Source of the DNA: Paenibacillus oenotherae
GTDB lineage: Bacteria; Bacillota; Bacilli; Paenibacillales; Paenibacillaceae
Length of the DNA: 64,000 nucleotides
Direction: 5' to 3'
Assembly: GCF_019443105.1 (NCBI RefSeq)
Contig: NZ_JAHZIJ010000018.1
Coordinates: 1-64,000 of the forward strand
In this document: one piece after another, positions 52,097-60,992 of the stretch
Position numbering within the stretch: position 1 is the stretch's first letter
Layout: each line of letters starts with the position of its first letter
The notes under the pieces: model-generated
Told to the model about the DNA's origin: nothing
Databases searched by the model: none
The model's input: only the letters and a program-made list of their open reading frames with translations
Translations under genes and position numbers: made by a program

Positions 52097-52155
52097 GGCC
52101 AGGCTTCTGCATGGGGCGAGTCTCCTATTGTTCATACAAAGAATAGGACTGCATA

Positions 52156-52178
52156 AATCTAGTAATTGCTGCTATAAT
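52156..52178 (+). promoter_or_regulatory. Possible promoter of the amidase gene
   Basis: A perfect TATAAT at 52173-52178 is about 50 bases before the start. The -35 region 17 bases upstream (TGCATA) is a poor match, so an activator or another sigma factor may be involved. Confidence 0.4.
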
Positions 52179-52229
52179 AATAGTCCGACCCCATGAATTG
52201 ATAATCTATGAATATCTAAGAGGATCCTT

Positions 52230-53345
52230 ATGAAAAAAGTAGTGCAAGCGGTGCTTCTATTCTGTCTGTTGGCAAGTATCTCCGGATATCATCCGGATAA
52301 GGCGGCTGCAAGCGGTGAATATACAGCTAAAGTATTCGGCAGCTCCATTAACGTGCGCAGCGAGCCCTCAATTGAAGCTTCTGTTGTGGGATCGTTGCAG
52401 AACGGGGATCTGGTCACGGTCTCCAGTGAAGAGCACGGGTGGCTGAAGGTGACGAAGGGCAAAGTATCGGGATGGGCGGCAGGTTACTATTTGAAGAAGA
52501 TTAATGGCAGTGGAGCCGTGACGGCATCCGCGACAGATACGGTGGCGCAGACCCCGAATAAGAAGAAGGCACAAAGCGATCAGGCTGCTGTATTGGCAGA
52601 TGCCTTGCGAATCCGATCAGGAGCCGGACTTAATTACAAGGTGCTTGGCGGACTCTCGAAGGGAGAGCTTGTAACTGTGCTTGCCCGCGAAGACGGGTGG
52701 GCTCAGATTCGCACGGAAGGCGGCCAGATCGGTTGGGTGTCGGCACAATATATTGGCGCGGGAGCTGCAGGCAAGACGGCTTCAGGAAAGGCGCCTTCAG
52801 GCGTACTTGCGGGGAAAGTGATTGTGATTGATCCCGGACACGGGGGAAGTGATCCCGGCAAGATTGGCACCCGCCATAATACATTGGAGAAGGAGCTCAA
52901 CTTGAGCACATCCTTCTATCTTGCGGAGGAGCTCCGGGGTCGCGGCGCTCATGTTGTCATGACACGAACGAAGGACGAGCAGAAGCCGGCATTATCCGAC
53001 AGGGTGAAGACGAGCCGATCAGCAGGAGCGGATGCTTTTGTCAGCATTCATTACAATTCATCGGAGAAGAACACTTCGGGCATCCTTACCTTCTACTATT
53101 CAGAGACCAAGGATGAGTCGCTGGCCAGAGCGGTAGAGGGCAGGCTCGCGCAAGGAATTGGGCTGAGAAGCAACGGGATTTCTTACGGCGATCTTCATGT
53201 TCTGCGTGAGAATGAGACTCCCTCCACGCTCGTAGAGCTTGGATTCCTATCCAACGCCAAGGACGAGGCGATTGTCCGCGAATCGGGATACCAGAAGAAG
53301 GCCGCCGCAGCAATTGCGAATGGGCTGGCGGATTATTTCAAATGA
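52230..53345 (+). CDS. N-acetylmuramoyl-L-alanine amidase (Amidase_3) with two SH3b domains
   Basis: 371 residues. A signal peptide is followed by two bacterial SH3 domains (VFGSSINVRSEPSIEASVVG near 40 and ALRIRSGAGLNYKVLGGLSK near 130), each giving cell-wall binding. The catalytic domain starts at VIVIDPGHGGSDPG; zinc ligands are this His, the Glu of TLEKELNLS and the His of VSIHYNSSE, with a catalytic Glu in LVELGFLSN. It cleaves the bond between muramic acid and the stem peptide in peptidoglycan. AGAGGA precedes the ATG. A strong terminator follows. Confidence 0.93.
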   Translation: MKKVVQAVLLFCLLASISGYHPDKAAASGEYTAKVFGSSINVRSEPSIEASVVGSLQNGDLVTVSSEEHGWLKVTKGKVSGWAAGYYLKKINGSGAVTASATDTVAQTPNKKKAQSDQAAVLADALRIRSGAGLNYKVLGGLSKGELVTVLAREDGWAQIRTEGGQIGWVSAQYIGAGAAGKTASGKAPSGVLAGKVIVIDPGHGGSDPGKIGTRHNTLEKELNLSTSFYLAEELRGRGAHVVMTRTKDEQKPALSDRVKTSRSAGADAFVSIHYNSSEKNTSGILTFYYSETKDESLARAVEGRLAQGIGLRSNGISYGDLHVLRENETPSTLVELGFLSNAKDEAIVRESGYQKKAAAAIANGLADYFK

Positions 53346-53398
53346 TTGAGAAGCGGCTCCTGCGAGAGCTGAAAATAAGGGCCGACGGCCCTCTTGGG

Positions 53399-53430
53399 AA
53401 CCTCCATTGATGATAATGGAGGTTCTTTTT
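53399..53430 (+). terminator. Rho-independent terminator of the amidase gene
   Basis: AACCTCCATT pairs with AATGGAGGTT, followed by CTTTTT. A smaller GGGCC/GGCCC hairpin stands just before it. Confidence 0.92.
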
Positions 53431-53484
53431 GATTGATTTGAGTACATCCACGACGATGCCCTGGCTACGGATGAAATCCTGCGT

Positions 53485-53588
53485 TCCGCATGAAGCCCCA
53501 CGCTCTGCATGATACCCACGTTCCGCATGAAGCCCACGCTCTGCATGATACCCACGTTCCGCATGAAGCCCACGCTCTGCATGAGATG
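53485..53588. repeat. Tandem repeat, 36-bp unit made of two 18-bp halves
   Basis: About three copies of CCGCATGAAGCCCACGCT followed by CTGCATGATACCCACGTT. The halves share GCATGAxxCCCACG, so an 18-bp unit duplicated first and then the 36-bp pair. The minus-strand frame through it has no ribosome site and is a by-product. Confidence 0.9.
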
Positions 53589-53609
53589 GCTTCAAGTCAA
53601 TAAGCAGGG

Positions 53610-53800
53610 AAGTAAGCCTGCGTAAGTGCAGGAATTTTAGTCAGAAAGTACCTTTACCAGAAAATGCTTGCGATTGAGCAGGGATTTAGAGCGAAATTGA
53701 TCAAGTAAGAGGAAATAGAACGATAATCCTGCACTTTGGCAGGCATTCGGTCTTTAGGAGGCCGGAAGGTGAAAAAAACTGCAGTTACGCAGGAATGTTC
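53610..53800. repeat. Dispersed intergenic palindromic element, copy C
   Basis: Arms at 53617 (CCTGCGTAAGTGCAGG), 53667 (CTTGCGATTGAGCAGG), 53728 (CCTGCACTTTGGCAGG) and 53778: steps 50, 61 and 50. The third arm is followed by CATTCGGTCTTTAG, as in copy B. Together with the tandem repeat it occupies most of the 800-base gap between the amidase and the second Calx-beta gene; 53800-54090 shows no gene. Confidence 0.87.
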
Positions 53801-54096
53801 AACGTTGATAGAATCGATCCCCCTGTAGGATGGCGCAACTCCCTGAGACTAAACCGGACTTTTTCCACAGCTCGCGACAGAGCCAATTGTCCCCCTTTTG
53901 CAGAATTTGTCCCCACCCTGCACCTACCAATGAGTACTTTGAAAGCCCGAATACAGAGCCCTTATCCCGATATGGGGCATAGCGCAAGAAGTGCAGCTTC
54001 GCAAGCGATGAGAAAAACATGCTAATCTTAGCGGAATTGTCGAATTAAGCGGATTAAGAATAAGTCTATTGTCACTTGATGGATGAGAGAAAGTGG

Positions 54097-54128
54097 TATA
54101 AATTATCAATTGATACGATTTGTATCAA
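54097..54128 (+). promoter_or_regulatory. Promoter -10 and palindromic operator of Calx-beta gene 2
   Basis: TATAAA (54097) is followed by the palindrome TTGATACGATTTGTATCAA (54110-54128), with perfect seven-base arms around GATTT. An extra TATCAA half-site lies directly upstream. The core GATACGAnnTGTATC is the same as at 13887, in front of the other Calx-beta gene. Confidence 0.7.
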
Positions 54129-54146
54129 TAATAAGGTGAAGGGTGA

Positions 54147-55679
54147 ATGATTATGAAAGGGATAGTAGGAAGATTGCCGGTGAAATCCAAAGGAAGAGTA
54201 TTTACTTCCATGCTGCTAGCGCTCGCACTGTCTGTCGCCAGCTTCGGCGGGGTTGCTTATGGGGATGACACGGTTCCCGCAGAGTTCAGTTTGGACAGCA
54301 ATTATTACTATATTTACGAAGCAGATGGAACGCTATACGTGACTGTCGGACTTGCCAATGGCGGGGAATCAGCACTATCAGTAGATTACACGGTTAACGA
54401 TGGCGTGGCTTATGGCGGTAGTGACTACGGGGTTGTCTCGGGCACTCTGACATTCGAAAGCGGGCAGACAACTCAGACGATTGAAGTGCCTATCTATGAT
54501 GATTATGAGGTAGAGGGCGATGAAGATTTCTCGATTCAGCTGAGCAACCCGAGCGCAGGTGCAGTTCTTGGCGCGAATGCTGTCGGGTATGTGACGATTG
54601 GGGATGATGATTATTGGATTCCGGATCCGCCGGGCGAATTGCAGCTGGAGCCAGAATTTACTTCGGTCAATGAAGGAGAAGGCTATGTTACGTTAGGGGT
54701 TAGCCGCACGAACGGTGCTGGCGGCACAGTGACGGTTGATTACAGCACAAGCAGTGGAAGTGCTGACGAGAATGTGGATTATTGCGGCACGAGCGGTACG
54801 CTGGTGTTTTATGAAGGAGAGACCTGGCAAAGTATTTATATTCCGATTTATGAGGATGCCGAGTATGAGGGTGAAGAAAATTTCACTGTATCGCTGTATA
54901 ACGCTTCCGGCGGCGCAAGCTTAGGTTTTGTTACGAGCTCGAATGTGACGATTACAGATAATGATGAAGGGCCGTGGAATCCTGGTCAGTTCGATTTTGA
55001 AGGGGATTCCTACTCTGTCATTGAAGGTGACGGCAGTCAGACGGCTTATCTTACAGTAGTCCGCAATAACGGCACAGATGGAGAAGTGACGGTTAATTAT
55101 TCGACAAGCAACGGATCAGCCCTAAGCGGCAGCGACTATGAGGCCGTCTCCGGGACGTTAACCTTTGCGCCCGGAGAAAGCTATCAGACGATAGCGATTC
55201 CAATATACGATGATCTGCTATCAGAGAGTGAGGAAAGCTTCACCATTGCGTTAAGTGATCCGACTAACGGTGCAGCACTGGGTTCCATTACAACTGCTGC
55301 GGTAACTATCGAGGACAATGATATCACTCCTCCGTCTCAAATACAGTTTGCAGCAGCGAGCTACCCGTTCATTGAGGAGCTTGGCTGGGCTACCTTGAAG
55401 GTCACGCGCACAGGCAATATTACAGAGGCAGCCAGTGTGAAATTTGCAACGGTTAACGGTACAGCGGCTGCTGGTTCTGATTATGTTGCGGCAGCTGGCA
55501 CGTTGAATTTTGCGGCAGGCGAGACGAGCAAGACGGTCAAGATCAAGCTTGTGGACGATCATGCGGTTGAGTATCGGGAGGCTTTCACGGTGAATCTGTT
55601 GAATCCAACGGGCAATGCAGTATTGGGTCCGAAAGCAGTGACAGAAGTTGTTATTTATGATAAGGATCATATAAAGTAA
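54147..55679 (+). CDS. Secreted protein with four Calx-beta domains
   Basis: 510 residues. A signal peptide with TSMLLALALSVASFGGVAYG precedes four Calx-beta repeats (about 36-152, 165-275, 285-390 and 395-507). Each has the pattern TVDYSTSSGSA, then SGTLxFxxGET, then IPIYDD/LSNP. Acidic loops (DNDEGPW, EDNDITPP) fit calcium binding. There is no catalytic domain or covalent wall anchor. The last 12 residues, with VVIYDKDH, match the protein at 13935. AAGGTGAAGGG precedes the start. Adhesion, a calcium-dependent matrix or surface coat are the usual roles. A terminator follows. Confidence 0.87.
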   Translation: MIMKGIVGRLPVKSKGRVFTSMLLALALSVASFGGVAYGDDTVPAEFSLDSNYYYIYEADGTLYVTVGLANGGESALSVDYTVNDGVAYGGSDYGVVSGTLTFESGQTTQTIEVPIYDDYEVEGDEDFSIQLSNPSAGAVLGANAVGYVTIGDDDYWIPDPPGELQLEPEFTSVNEGEGYVTLGVSRTNGAGGTVTVDYSTSSGSADENVDYCGTSGTLVFYEGETWQSIYIPIYEDAEYEGEENFTVSLYNASGGASLGFVTSSNVTITDNDEGPWNPGQFDFEGDSYSVIEGDGSQTAYLTVVRNNGTDGEVTVNYSTSNGSALSGSDYEAVSGTLTFAPGESYQTIAIPIYDDLLSESEESFTIALSDPTNGAALGSITTAAVTIEDNDITPPSQIQFAAASYPFIEELGWATLKVTRTGNITEAASVKFATVNGTAAAGSDYVAAAGTLNFAAGETSKTVKIKLVDDHAVEYREAFTVNLLNPTGNAVLGPKAVTEVVIYDKDHIK

Positions 55680-55716
55680 CCTTCATTAGAATTAGGATCG
55701 AATAAGAAGAGCAAGT

Positions 55717-55765
55717 GGCGATCGCTTCCCGGTGTATAATCGGGGAACGGTCGCCTTATTTAATT
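55717..55765 (+). terminator. Terminator of Calx-beta gene 2
   Basis: GGCGATCGCTTCCCG folds on CGGGGAACGGTCGCC with one mismatch and a wobble pair, followed by TTATTTAATTT. Confidence 0.75.
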
Positions 55766-55930
55766 TGGAAACCTTGATCGTTTTTAGACAGCAAGAAAAT
55801 ACGTGAACACAGCGTCGAATATGAAGATATGTTAGTTTATTCCTTTTTTCTTCGTCAATTGTCGTATACTTGCTAAGGGGAGATATATTGCGGTTGCCAG
55901 TCTTCAATCAATGAACTTTCAGGGGGAGCG

Positions 55931-56362
55931 ATGATTGTGAACATACAGGGAATTAACCATCTTTGTTTTTCTGTCTCGGATCTGCAGCGTTCGATTGTTT
56001 TTTATGAGCAAGTATTTGGGGCCAGGCTGCTGGTAACGGGCAGGAAGCTCGCTTATTTCGATCTGAATGGATTATGGATCGCATTGAATGAAGAGGATAT
56101 ACCAAGAGAGCATGAGAGCAAAAGCTATACCCATATCGCTTTTACGATTACGGAGGATGAGTATGAATCGGTTTACACCCGCTTGCTGGAGCTGAAGGTG
56201 GAGCTGCTGCCAGGGCGGGCAAGAGATGTGCGGGATAAGAAATCGATTTATCTGTTGGATCCTGACGGGCATCAGTTCGAGTTTCATACCGGCTCTCTGC
56301 AGGAACGGATGGATTACTACAGGGCTGACAAGGGCCATATGATTTTCTATGATAAGCAGTGA
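55931..56362 (+). CDS. fosB: FosB metallothiol transferase (fosfomycin resistance)
   Basis: 143 residues, close to FosB length. Metal ligands are the His of [11 protein letters not shown], the His of YTHIAFTI and the Glu of [21 protein letters not shown] and [12 protein letters not shown] are FosB signatures. In Bacillota FosB adds bacillithiol to the epoxide of fosfomycin using a divalent metal. The ATG at 55931 follows AGGGGGAG. It appears to be a single-gene unit. Confidence 0.93.
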   Translation: MIVNIQGINHLCFSVSDLQRSIVFYEQVFGARLLVTGRKLAYFDLNGLWIALNEEDIPREHESKSYTHIAFTITEDEYESVYTRLLELKVELLPGRARDVRDKKSIYLLDPDGHQFEFHTGSLQERMDYYRADKGHMIFYDKQ

Positions 56363-56410
56363 GAGCAGTGAGAGCAGTGAGAGCAGTGAAAGCACTGAAA
56401 ACAGTGAAAG
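56356..56410. repeat. Short tandem repeat, 10-bp unit
   Basis: AGCAGTGAG-type units of ten bases repeat about five times just past the fosB stop, with later copies degenerating to AGCACTGAAA. A slippage product of no evident function. Confidence 0.85.
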
Positions 56411-56507
56411 ATCGAATTGCGTTTCCTTAAAGCCATTGCCGTCATCGCTCCAATCGTAAGCTGGGAGCTGCGCGCGGTGGAGCGATGATTCTAGAAGGAG
56501 CTGTATC

Positions 56508-57104
56508 ATGCAAATGGACATTGCCGAGATTCGATACCATACGATTGATTATTTGGCTGCCGGGAATGAGAGACAGAGAAGCGCATATGAGGCATTGAGA
56601 AGTTTAGGGGTGTTTCCAAGCTTGCAAGCATTCAATCCGATCCTTGTAGGCACGGTTCCCATCGGGATAGATATTGCGGGGAGCGACCTCGACATTGCAT
56701 GTGAAGTGATGGATATGGCTGCATTTGTCCGTATTGCGAACGAGCTCTATGGGGAACATGAAGGGTTCCGGTGTATCCGTCGCATGAAGGATGGTATGGA
56801 GCGTACAGTTGTTAATTTCGCATATAATGGCTGGCCAATCGAGATATTCGGACAGCCTGTTCCAACGAAGCGGCAGAACGGTTACATGCATATGATTGTG
56901 GAAGCAAAAATATTGGGACTGCTGGGCAGTACGGCCAAGGAGGAGATCCGGCTGCTGAAGTTTTCCGGCTTGAAGACCGAACCGGCATTCGGACAGTTTC
57001 TGGGGCTGCAAGGGGATGCCTACAAAATATTGCTTGATATGTATCATTGGAGCGATAAGAGACTGATGCATATGACGAAAAAAAGCAAGACAGACCCCAG
57101 TTAA
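56508..57104 (+). CDS. DUF4269 family protein (nucleotidyltransferase-like)
   Basis: 198 residues. LVGTVPIGIDIAGSDLDIAC is the DUF4269 core and resembles a nucleotidyltransferase GS/DxD site, followed by VNFAYNGWPIEIFGQPVPTK and an all-helical C-terminal half. Enzymatic activity is unproved for the family. GAAGGAGC precedes the ATG. It is the third gene of this kind in the window after those at 8636 and 26379. Confidence 0.85.
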   Translation: MQMDIAEIRYHTIDYLAAGNERQRSAYEALRSLGVFPSLQAFNPILVGTVPIGIDIAGSDLDIACEVMDMAAFVRIANELYGEHEGFRCIRRMKDGMERTVVNFAYNGWPIEIFGQPVPTKRQNGYMHMIVEAKILGLLGSTAKEEIRLLKFSGLKTEPAFGQFLGLQGDAYKILLDMYHWSDKRLMHMTKKSKTDPS

Positions 57105-57285
57105 TATGCGGGCAGTAGAGAGCTGATAAGACTTTGAACAATTATGAAAACGCTGCCAATATTCCAAAAATTACAATAATAATATCAGGCGAATATTCGC
57201 TATTTTCCCTCATAGGATGTGAAGAGCCGACCTCATTAAAGACCTTGCAGGAGCAGGTTGGCAATCTTATATTAGGAGGATACCT

Positions 57286-58008
57286 GTGCGTAAACAGAGC
57301 AATGATTCGCCAAAAGTAGCAAGAGATCATTCCTTCGCTGTGGAAAAGAAAGCACAAACGTTCAGCTTTCGGAATTTCCCGAACAACCCGCTTAATGACA
57401 AGGTGACCGAAACGGTGAATCGTATGGGCGGTGTCGGTGCGGATGCAGAGCACAAATACCGCAAGTCATTGGCTGAGCTGTCACGGACAGCAAAAGAAGT
57501 GACAGCCATTATTGCAACAGAGTATGAGCAATTGTCCAGTGATCAATATTTGGATCGTTGGTCACTGGTCCAGTTATTAACCGATCTGAACGAACCATCC
57601 ACATTATCTGCTCTGGAGCAAGTTGTGTCCAGTACTATACCACCGGAGAAATCGGAGGATCCCCACAGCTTCAGCACGGTTGGAGAAGAAGTTATTATCC
57701 GTACGACGGCAATTGAAGGCATTACGCAGCTCGCAGCTATAGGGGATGAACGGGCGAGAGAGATTCTGCTCAAGCACGCGTCTAGCGACAATTTCTCTAT
57801 CAAACGGGCAGCCATACAAGGGTTTCTGACATACGGAGGCAAGGATGCCCGCGAAATTCTGCTCAAGTCGCTGCCTGAGGAGGATCATCGGATTCTTGAC
57901 ATTCAGCGTACCGATGTACGAAGGGTTCCGCAAGCGCAGGGCGGTCTGCATATCGTGAACCGGGACAAAGATGAGCTGCCTCCTCCGGATCTTGACGGCA
58001 AGCGATAA
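57286..58008 (+). CDS. HEAT-repeat-like protein, unknown function
   Basis: 240 residues, GTG start behind AGGAGG. The N-terminal 60 residues are polar. Residues 90-200 form helical pairs such as WSLVQLLTDLNEPSTLSALE, RTTAIEGITQLAAIGDERAR and IKRAAIQGFLTYGGKDAREI, a HEAT or armadillo-like scaffold for protein binding. There is no signal peptide or catalytic motif. The metalloprotease-like gene follows 67 bases downstream on the same strand with no terminator seen, suggesting that the two work as a pair, for example scaffold or inhibitor with enzyme. Confidence 0.7.
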   Translation: MRKQSNDSPKVARDHSFAVEKKAQTFSFRNFPNNPLNDKVTETVNRMGGVGADAEHKYRKSLAELSRTAKEVTAIIATEYEQLSSDQYLDRWSLVQLLTDLNEPSTLSALEQVVSSTIPPEKSEDPHSFSTVGEEVIIRTTAIEGITQLAAIGDERAREILLKHASSDNFSIKRAAIQGFLTYGGKDAREILLKSLPEEDHRILDIQRTDVRRVPQAQGGLHIVNRDKDELPPPDLDGKR

Positions 58009-58075
58009 TACTTAGAGAAGCGTTGATACGATACTCAGGAAGTAGGGGCTACTTACAACCATTAGGAGGCGTTTT

Positions 58076-58762
58076 ATGGCAAGCTGCAGCTACACAGTAC
58101 CTGACAAGAATGCAAGTGGGGATAACTTGTACGGCTCAATTATATGCAACCAGGCCTATATCGATTATTTCTGGAATACGTACGGCTTCAGCGGGAACAA
58201 GGATTACTGGGACGACGGCTTCGGCTGGGAGGACCCTTGCAATACGGATAAACCGCTTGCGCGCGCCTTTAATGCTTGTTATCTGCTCACTTATTCCGCA
58301 GAAGACTTTTCGAATGAAAGCTGGGATGCGCCAATTCTGAACTGGGGCAGACGATATGTGCGGAACAATATCGACGACCTGCGTTCCCTATGCGGAGATG
58401 GCAGCGCGATTGCAAGAGCGTATTCCGGCATTTTCGTCGATGATCGGGTCGAGGTCTATTTGGGCTTCTTCTATTCCAAGGATGTGCCGGGCCGAGCGGA
58501 AACGCTTATCCACGAAGCGCGTCACATGGGAGGCAAGAGCCACAACGCCAATTTCCCGGCAGGCTCCGTATTCGGAGGCGGCAAAAGCGGCGCAGATTCA
58601 AGCTGGGGTTATGAGGGTGCATGGATGTACGGGGCGCTCTACTTATGGTGGTTCTATGCCGCCGGGGCCCGCACCACCTCTGCTATGAAGCAGCGTGCCC
58701 GCCAACGGGGCAACCTGGTTATCGATAATGCATTTGCCACACATCCGGGCTTTAGCATTTAG
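58076..58762 (+). CDS. Metzincin-like zinc metalloprotease domain protein
   Basis: 228 residues. LIHEARHMGGKSHNANFP contains HExxHxxGxxH, the metzincin zinc signature: two His and a catalytic Glu in a helix, then Gly and the third His. The downstream AWMYGALYLWWF could hold the Met-turn. There are several Cys (CSYTVP, IICNQ, EDPCN, FNACY, SLCGDG) but no signal peptide. Closest known families are unclear. TAGGAGGCG precedes the ATG. It is paired with the HEAT-repeat gene and followed by a terminator. Activity is inferred from the motif only. Confidence 0.72.
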   Translation: MASCSYTVPDKNASGDNLYGSIICNQAYIDYFWNTYGFSGNKDYWDDGFGWEDPCNTDKPLARAFNACYLLTYSAEDFSNESWDAPILNWGRRYVRNNIDDLRSLCGDGSAIARAYSGIFVDDRVEVYLGFFYSKDVPGRAETLIHEARHMGGKSHNANFPAGSVFGGGKSGADSSWGYEGAWMYGALYLWWFYAAGARTTSAMKQRARQRGNLVIDNAFATHPGFSI

Positions 58763-58818
58763 CGCGGGGGCATCCATGGGGCTGGAAGCTCCCGGGAATA
58801 TACAATAGAGCTATAGAG

Positions 58819-58841
58819 CCCGCGAGCAATCGCGGGTTTTT
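58819..58841 (+). terminator. Rho-independent terminator of the metalloprotease-like gene
   Basis: CCCGCGA pairs with TCGCGGG around a four-base loop, followed by TTTTTAATTT. Confidence 0.93.
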
Positions 58842-58990
58842 AATTTGAGCAGGATGTGTTAAATATTAAGAAATAAAAAAGATATCAAACAAAGAGAAGA
58901 ACATGATACACTGAAAAAGGGAATAAAATGAAGTCAAGCCCATGTTTGTGTGCTTTTCGCTTCGCCAAACTTAGTGGGAGGTCATTCGCG

Positions 58991-59464
58991 ATGAATAATT
59001 GCACAGTGGTTACGAAACCAGCCCTCAACCTGGTCGGTATCAGTTACTGCGGTCCATATTCGACGTTTCCAGATGAAGCTATTCGTTTGCAAAGCGAGTT
59101 TCTCTCAAGAAAGCATGAGTTGAATGGAGAAGTGAAATCCACGGCATTGCACAGCCCTTACTTCGGTAATGAGGCCTTTGCAACCTATTGGGCATGTTAC
59201 GAGGTTGCCCATATGGATCAAGTTCCGCCAGGTATGGTTCAGTTCATTATTCCGGAGCATCATTATGCGATGGTAACCTGTACCAACAAACGGATTGGCG
59301 AAGGCTATGAGCAGTTGTTCGCATGGATGAATGAACACAAGCTCATCAAGCAGGACAATGCCGTTTCATTAGAAATATTTTATATTGACGAGCATCTGGA
59401 GGAGGAGCCGGTTGAGCTGCTCATTCCGATTCAGGCCTCTGACCGTCAGGCTGTAGATATGTAG
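58991..59464 (+). CDS. GyrI-like/AraC effector-binding domain protein
   Basis: 157 residues, a stand-alone SHS2-type small-molecule binding domain: VTKPALNLVGISYCGPYST, then a YWACYEVAHMDQVPPGM segment, MVTCTNKRIGEGYEQLFAWM and final LEIFYIDEHL. This is the pattern of GyrI-like and Rob C-terminal domains; free forms bind drugs or hydrolyse small molecules. The frame is open to 58928, but GGGAGG nine bases before the ATG at 58991 decides the start. There is no DNA-binding part. Confidence 0.82.
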   Translation: MNNCTVVTKPALNLVGISYCGPYSTFPDEAIRLQSEFLSRKHELNGEVKSTALHSPYFGNEAFATYWACYEVAHMDQVPPGMVQFIIPEHHYAMVTCTNKRIGEGYEQLFAWMNEHKLIKQDNAVSLEIFYIDEHLEEEPVELLIPIQASDRQAVDM

Positions 59465-59492
59465 GAAGCAGGAACAGGAGAAAGCGAATGTT

Positions 59493-60452
59493 ATGACTGC
59501 AGCAAAATTTTATACACACCCCTTGGGCATCATGGCTGCTTCAGTTGGAGCAACCCTGTTGTGGGGCAGTGCGTATCCTTTTATTAAATTAAGCTACGAA
59601 GCGCTCGATATTCACGCTAATGAAACATACGAGCAGCTGCTTTTCGCCGGTTATCGCTTCACCTTGGCGGGACTGCTCATTTTATTGTTTATGATTATAA
59701 GGCGGGAGCGGCTGGGATATCAGCGGGGCAGCGCAGGGCTGGTGGGCGGTATTGCGCTGCTGCAGACCGTACTGCAGTATACGTTCTTCTATATGGGCAT
59801 GTCAATGAGCGCGGGAATGGTGGGAGCGGTAATTGCGGGAGCGATTTCGTTCTTCCAAATATTGCTCGCTCATTTTTTTTATCGCGATGACCGTTTAACA
59901 GGCTCAACAGCACTTGGACTGCTGGTCGGCTTCACGGGGCTGATTGTACTGGGATTATACAAGCATCATGGCGACAACAGTATATTGTTCTCCACAGGTG
60001 AGCTGCTGCTGCTGGCCTCCGCCTTCACCAATGCCTGCGCCAATCTATTGTCCAGGCGAGCTGCGGGAGCCTTCAGCGTCTCCTATATTAACGGCTACCA
60101 GATGGTGATGGGCGGAATCGTTCTATGTGCGATCTCGGTATGGAAGACGGGTTGGTCACCATTTGTGTTCAATTGGCAATCCTCATTCATCCTGCTGCAT
60201 CTGGCGGTTGTATCCGCGCTTGGTTTCATGCTGTGGAATAATGTGATGAAATATAACCGGGTTGGCAGCGTTTCGATGTATCTGTTCCTCATCCCGGTAT
60301 TTGGCGTCGTGCAATCCTCGCTGCTGCTATCCGAGCAGCTTCACGCGGCCGTATTGCTTGCTCTTATGCTGGTGAGCCTGGGGATTATCATTGTGAACCG
60401 GAGAAAGGCAAGAGGTGAGCGCATTGACCATAAGCACGTTCGTGAGAACTGA
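59493..60452 (+). CDS. EamA/DMT-superfamily transporter
   Basis: 319 residues with ten predicted transmembrane helices in two EamA repeats (about 10-155 and 170-305). LLWGSAYPFIKLSYEAL opens the first, ASAFTNACANLLSRRAAG the second, and IVNRRKARG ends the protein inside the cell. Relatives export amino acids or other metabolites; the substrate is unknown. AGGAG precedes the ATG. It begins a run of small genes reaching to 63397. Confidence 0.9.
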   Translation: MTAAKFYTHPLGIMAASVGATLLWGSAYPFIKLSYEALDIHANETYEQLLFAGYRFTLAGLLILLFMIIRRERLGYQRGSAGLVGGIALLQTVLQYTFFYMGMSMSAGMVGAVIAGAISFFQILLAHFFYRDDRLTGSTALGLLVGFTGLIVLGLYKHHGDNSILFSTGELLLLASAFTNACANLLSRRAAGAFSVSYINGYQMVMGGIVLCAISVWKTGWSPFVFNWQSSFILLHLAVVSALGFMLWNNVMKYNRVGSVSMYLFLIPVFGVVQSSLLLSEQLHAAVLLALMLVSLGIIIVNRRKARGERIDHKHVREN

Positions 60453-60551
60453 CATGATAGAAGCCCCAGGCTTCAACCTGACCGCCCATTCTGCCGGGGC
60501 GATCAGCAGGCGAAGCGGTCTGCTATGAAGAGGGCTGGTGGAGATGAACGC

Positions 60552-60992
60552 ATGGGCTGGCCATCCTTGCTGCTGCGGGGAGCAATTGCAGGTCTAGGGG
60601 CAGGAATTGGCCTGGGTCTGCTGCTCAAGTGGCTGCAGATTGTGACGGAGGAAAGGGTCTACACGCTGCTGCTCAATATTGATTTTGTCCCATTCATGCC
60701 CCGGCGATTGCCGGAAACAGCGGAGTTTGCACTTCATCTCGCTGTATCCCTCCCGCTGGGCATTCTATATGTATGGATGGTTGAAAGCAGGCTCAGACAG
60801 CCAATGCTGACAGGAGTCGTGCTAGGCTTGCTTGCGGCTCTGACATGGATTCCGCTGACACTCGTTTCAGACCGGGTTCCGTCTACGAATGATGGGCGGG
60901 CTCTGCTGCTGTGGATGTTGGGGCATCTTTGCTATGGCCTGCTATTATCGCTGTTTGTGAGGAGGGGGCGGCTTGAAGCTGGAAGGCATTAA
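60552..60992 (+). CDS. Hypothetical membrane protein
   Basis: About 146 residues with four transmembrane helices (GAIAGLGAGIGLGLLLKWLQ, EFALHLAVSLPLGILYVWMV, LTGVVLGLLAALTWIPL and LLWMLGHLCYGLLLSLFV). No family assigned. The frame is open from 60525; GGTGGAG nine bases before 60552 favours that ATG. The end overlaps the next HAD gene by 20 bases. Confidence 0.7.
   Translation: MGWPSLLLRGAIAGLGAGIGLGLLLKWLQIVTEERVYTLLLNIDFVPFMPRRLPETAEFALHLAVSLPLGILYVWMVESRLRQPMLTGVVLGLLAALTWIPLTLVSDRVPSTNDGRALLLWMLGHLCYGLLLSLFVRRGRLEAGRH

Noticed and set aside
53247-53595. Minus-strand frames with MQSVGFMRNVGI repeats
   Set aside because: Generated by the 18-bp tandem repeat and running into the amidase gene antisense.
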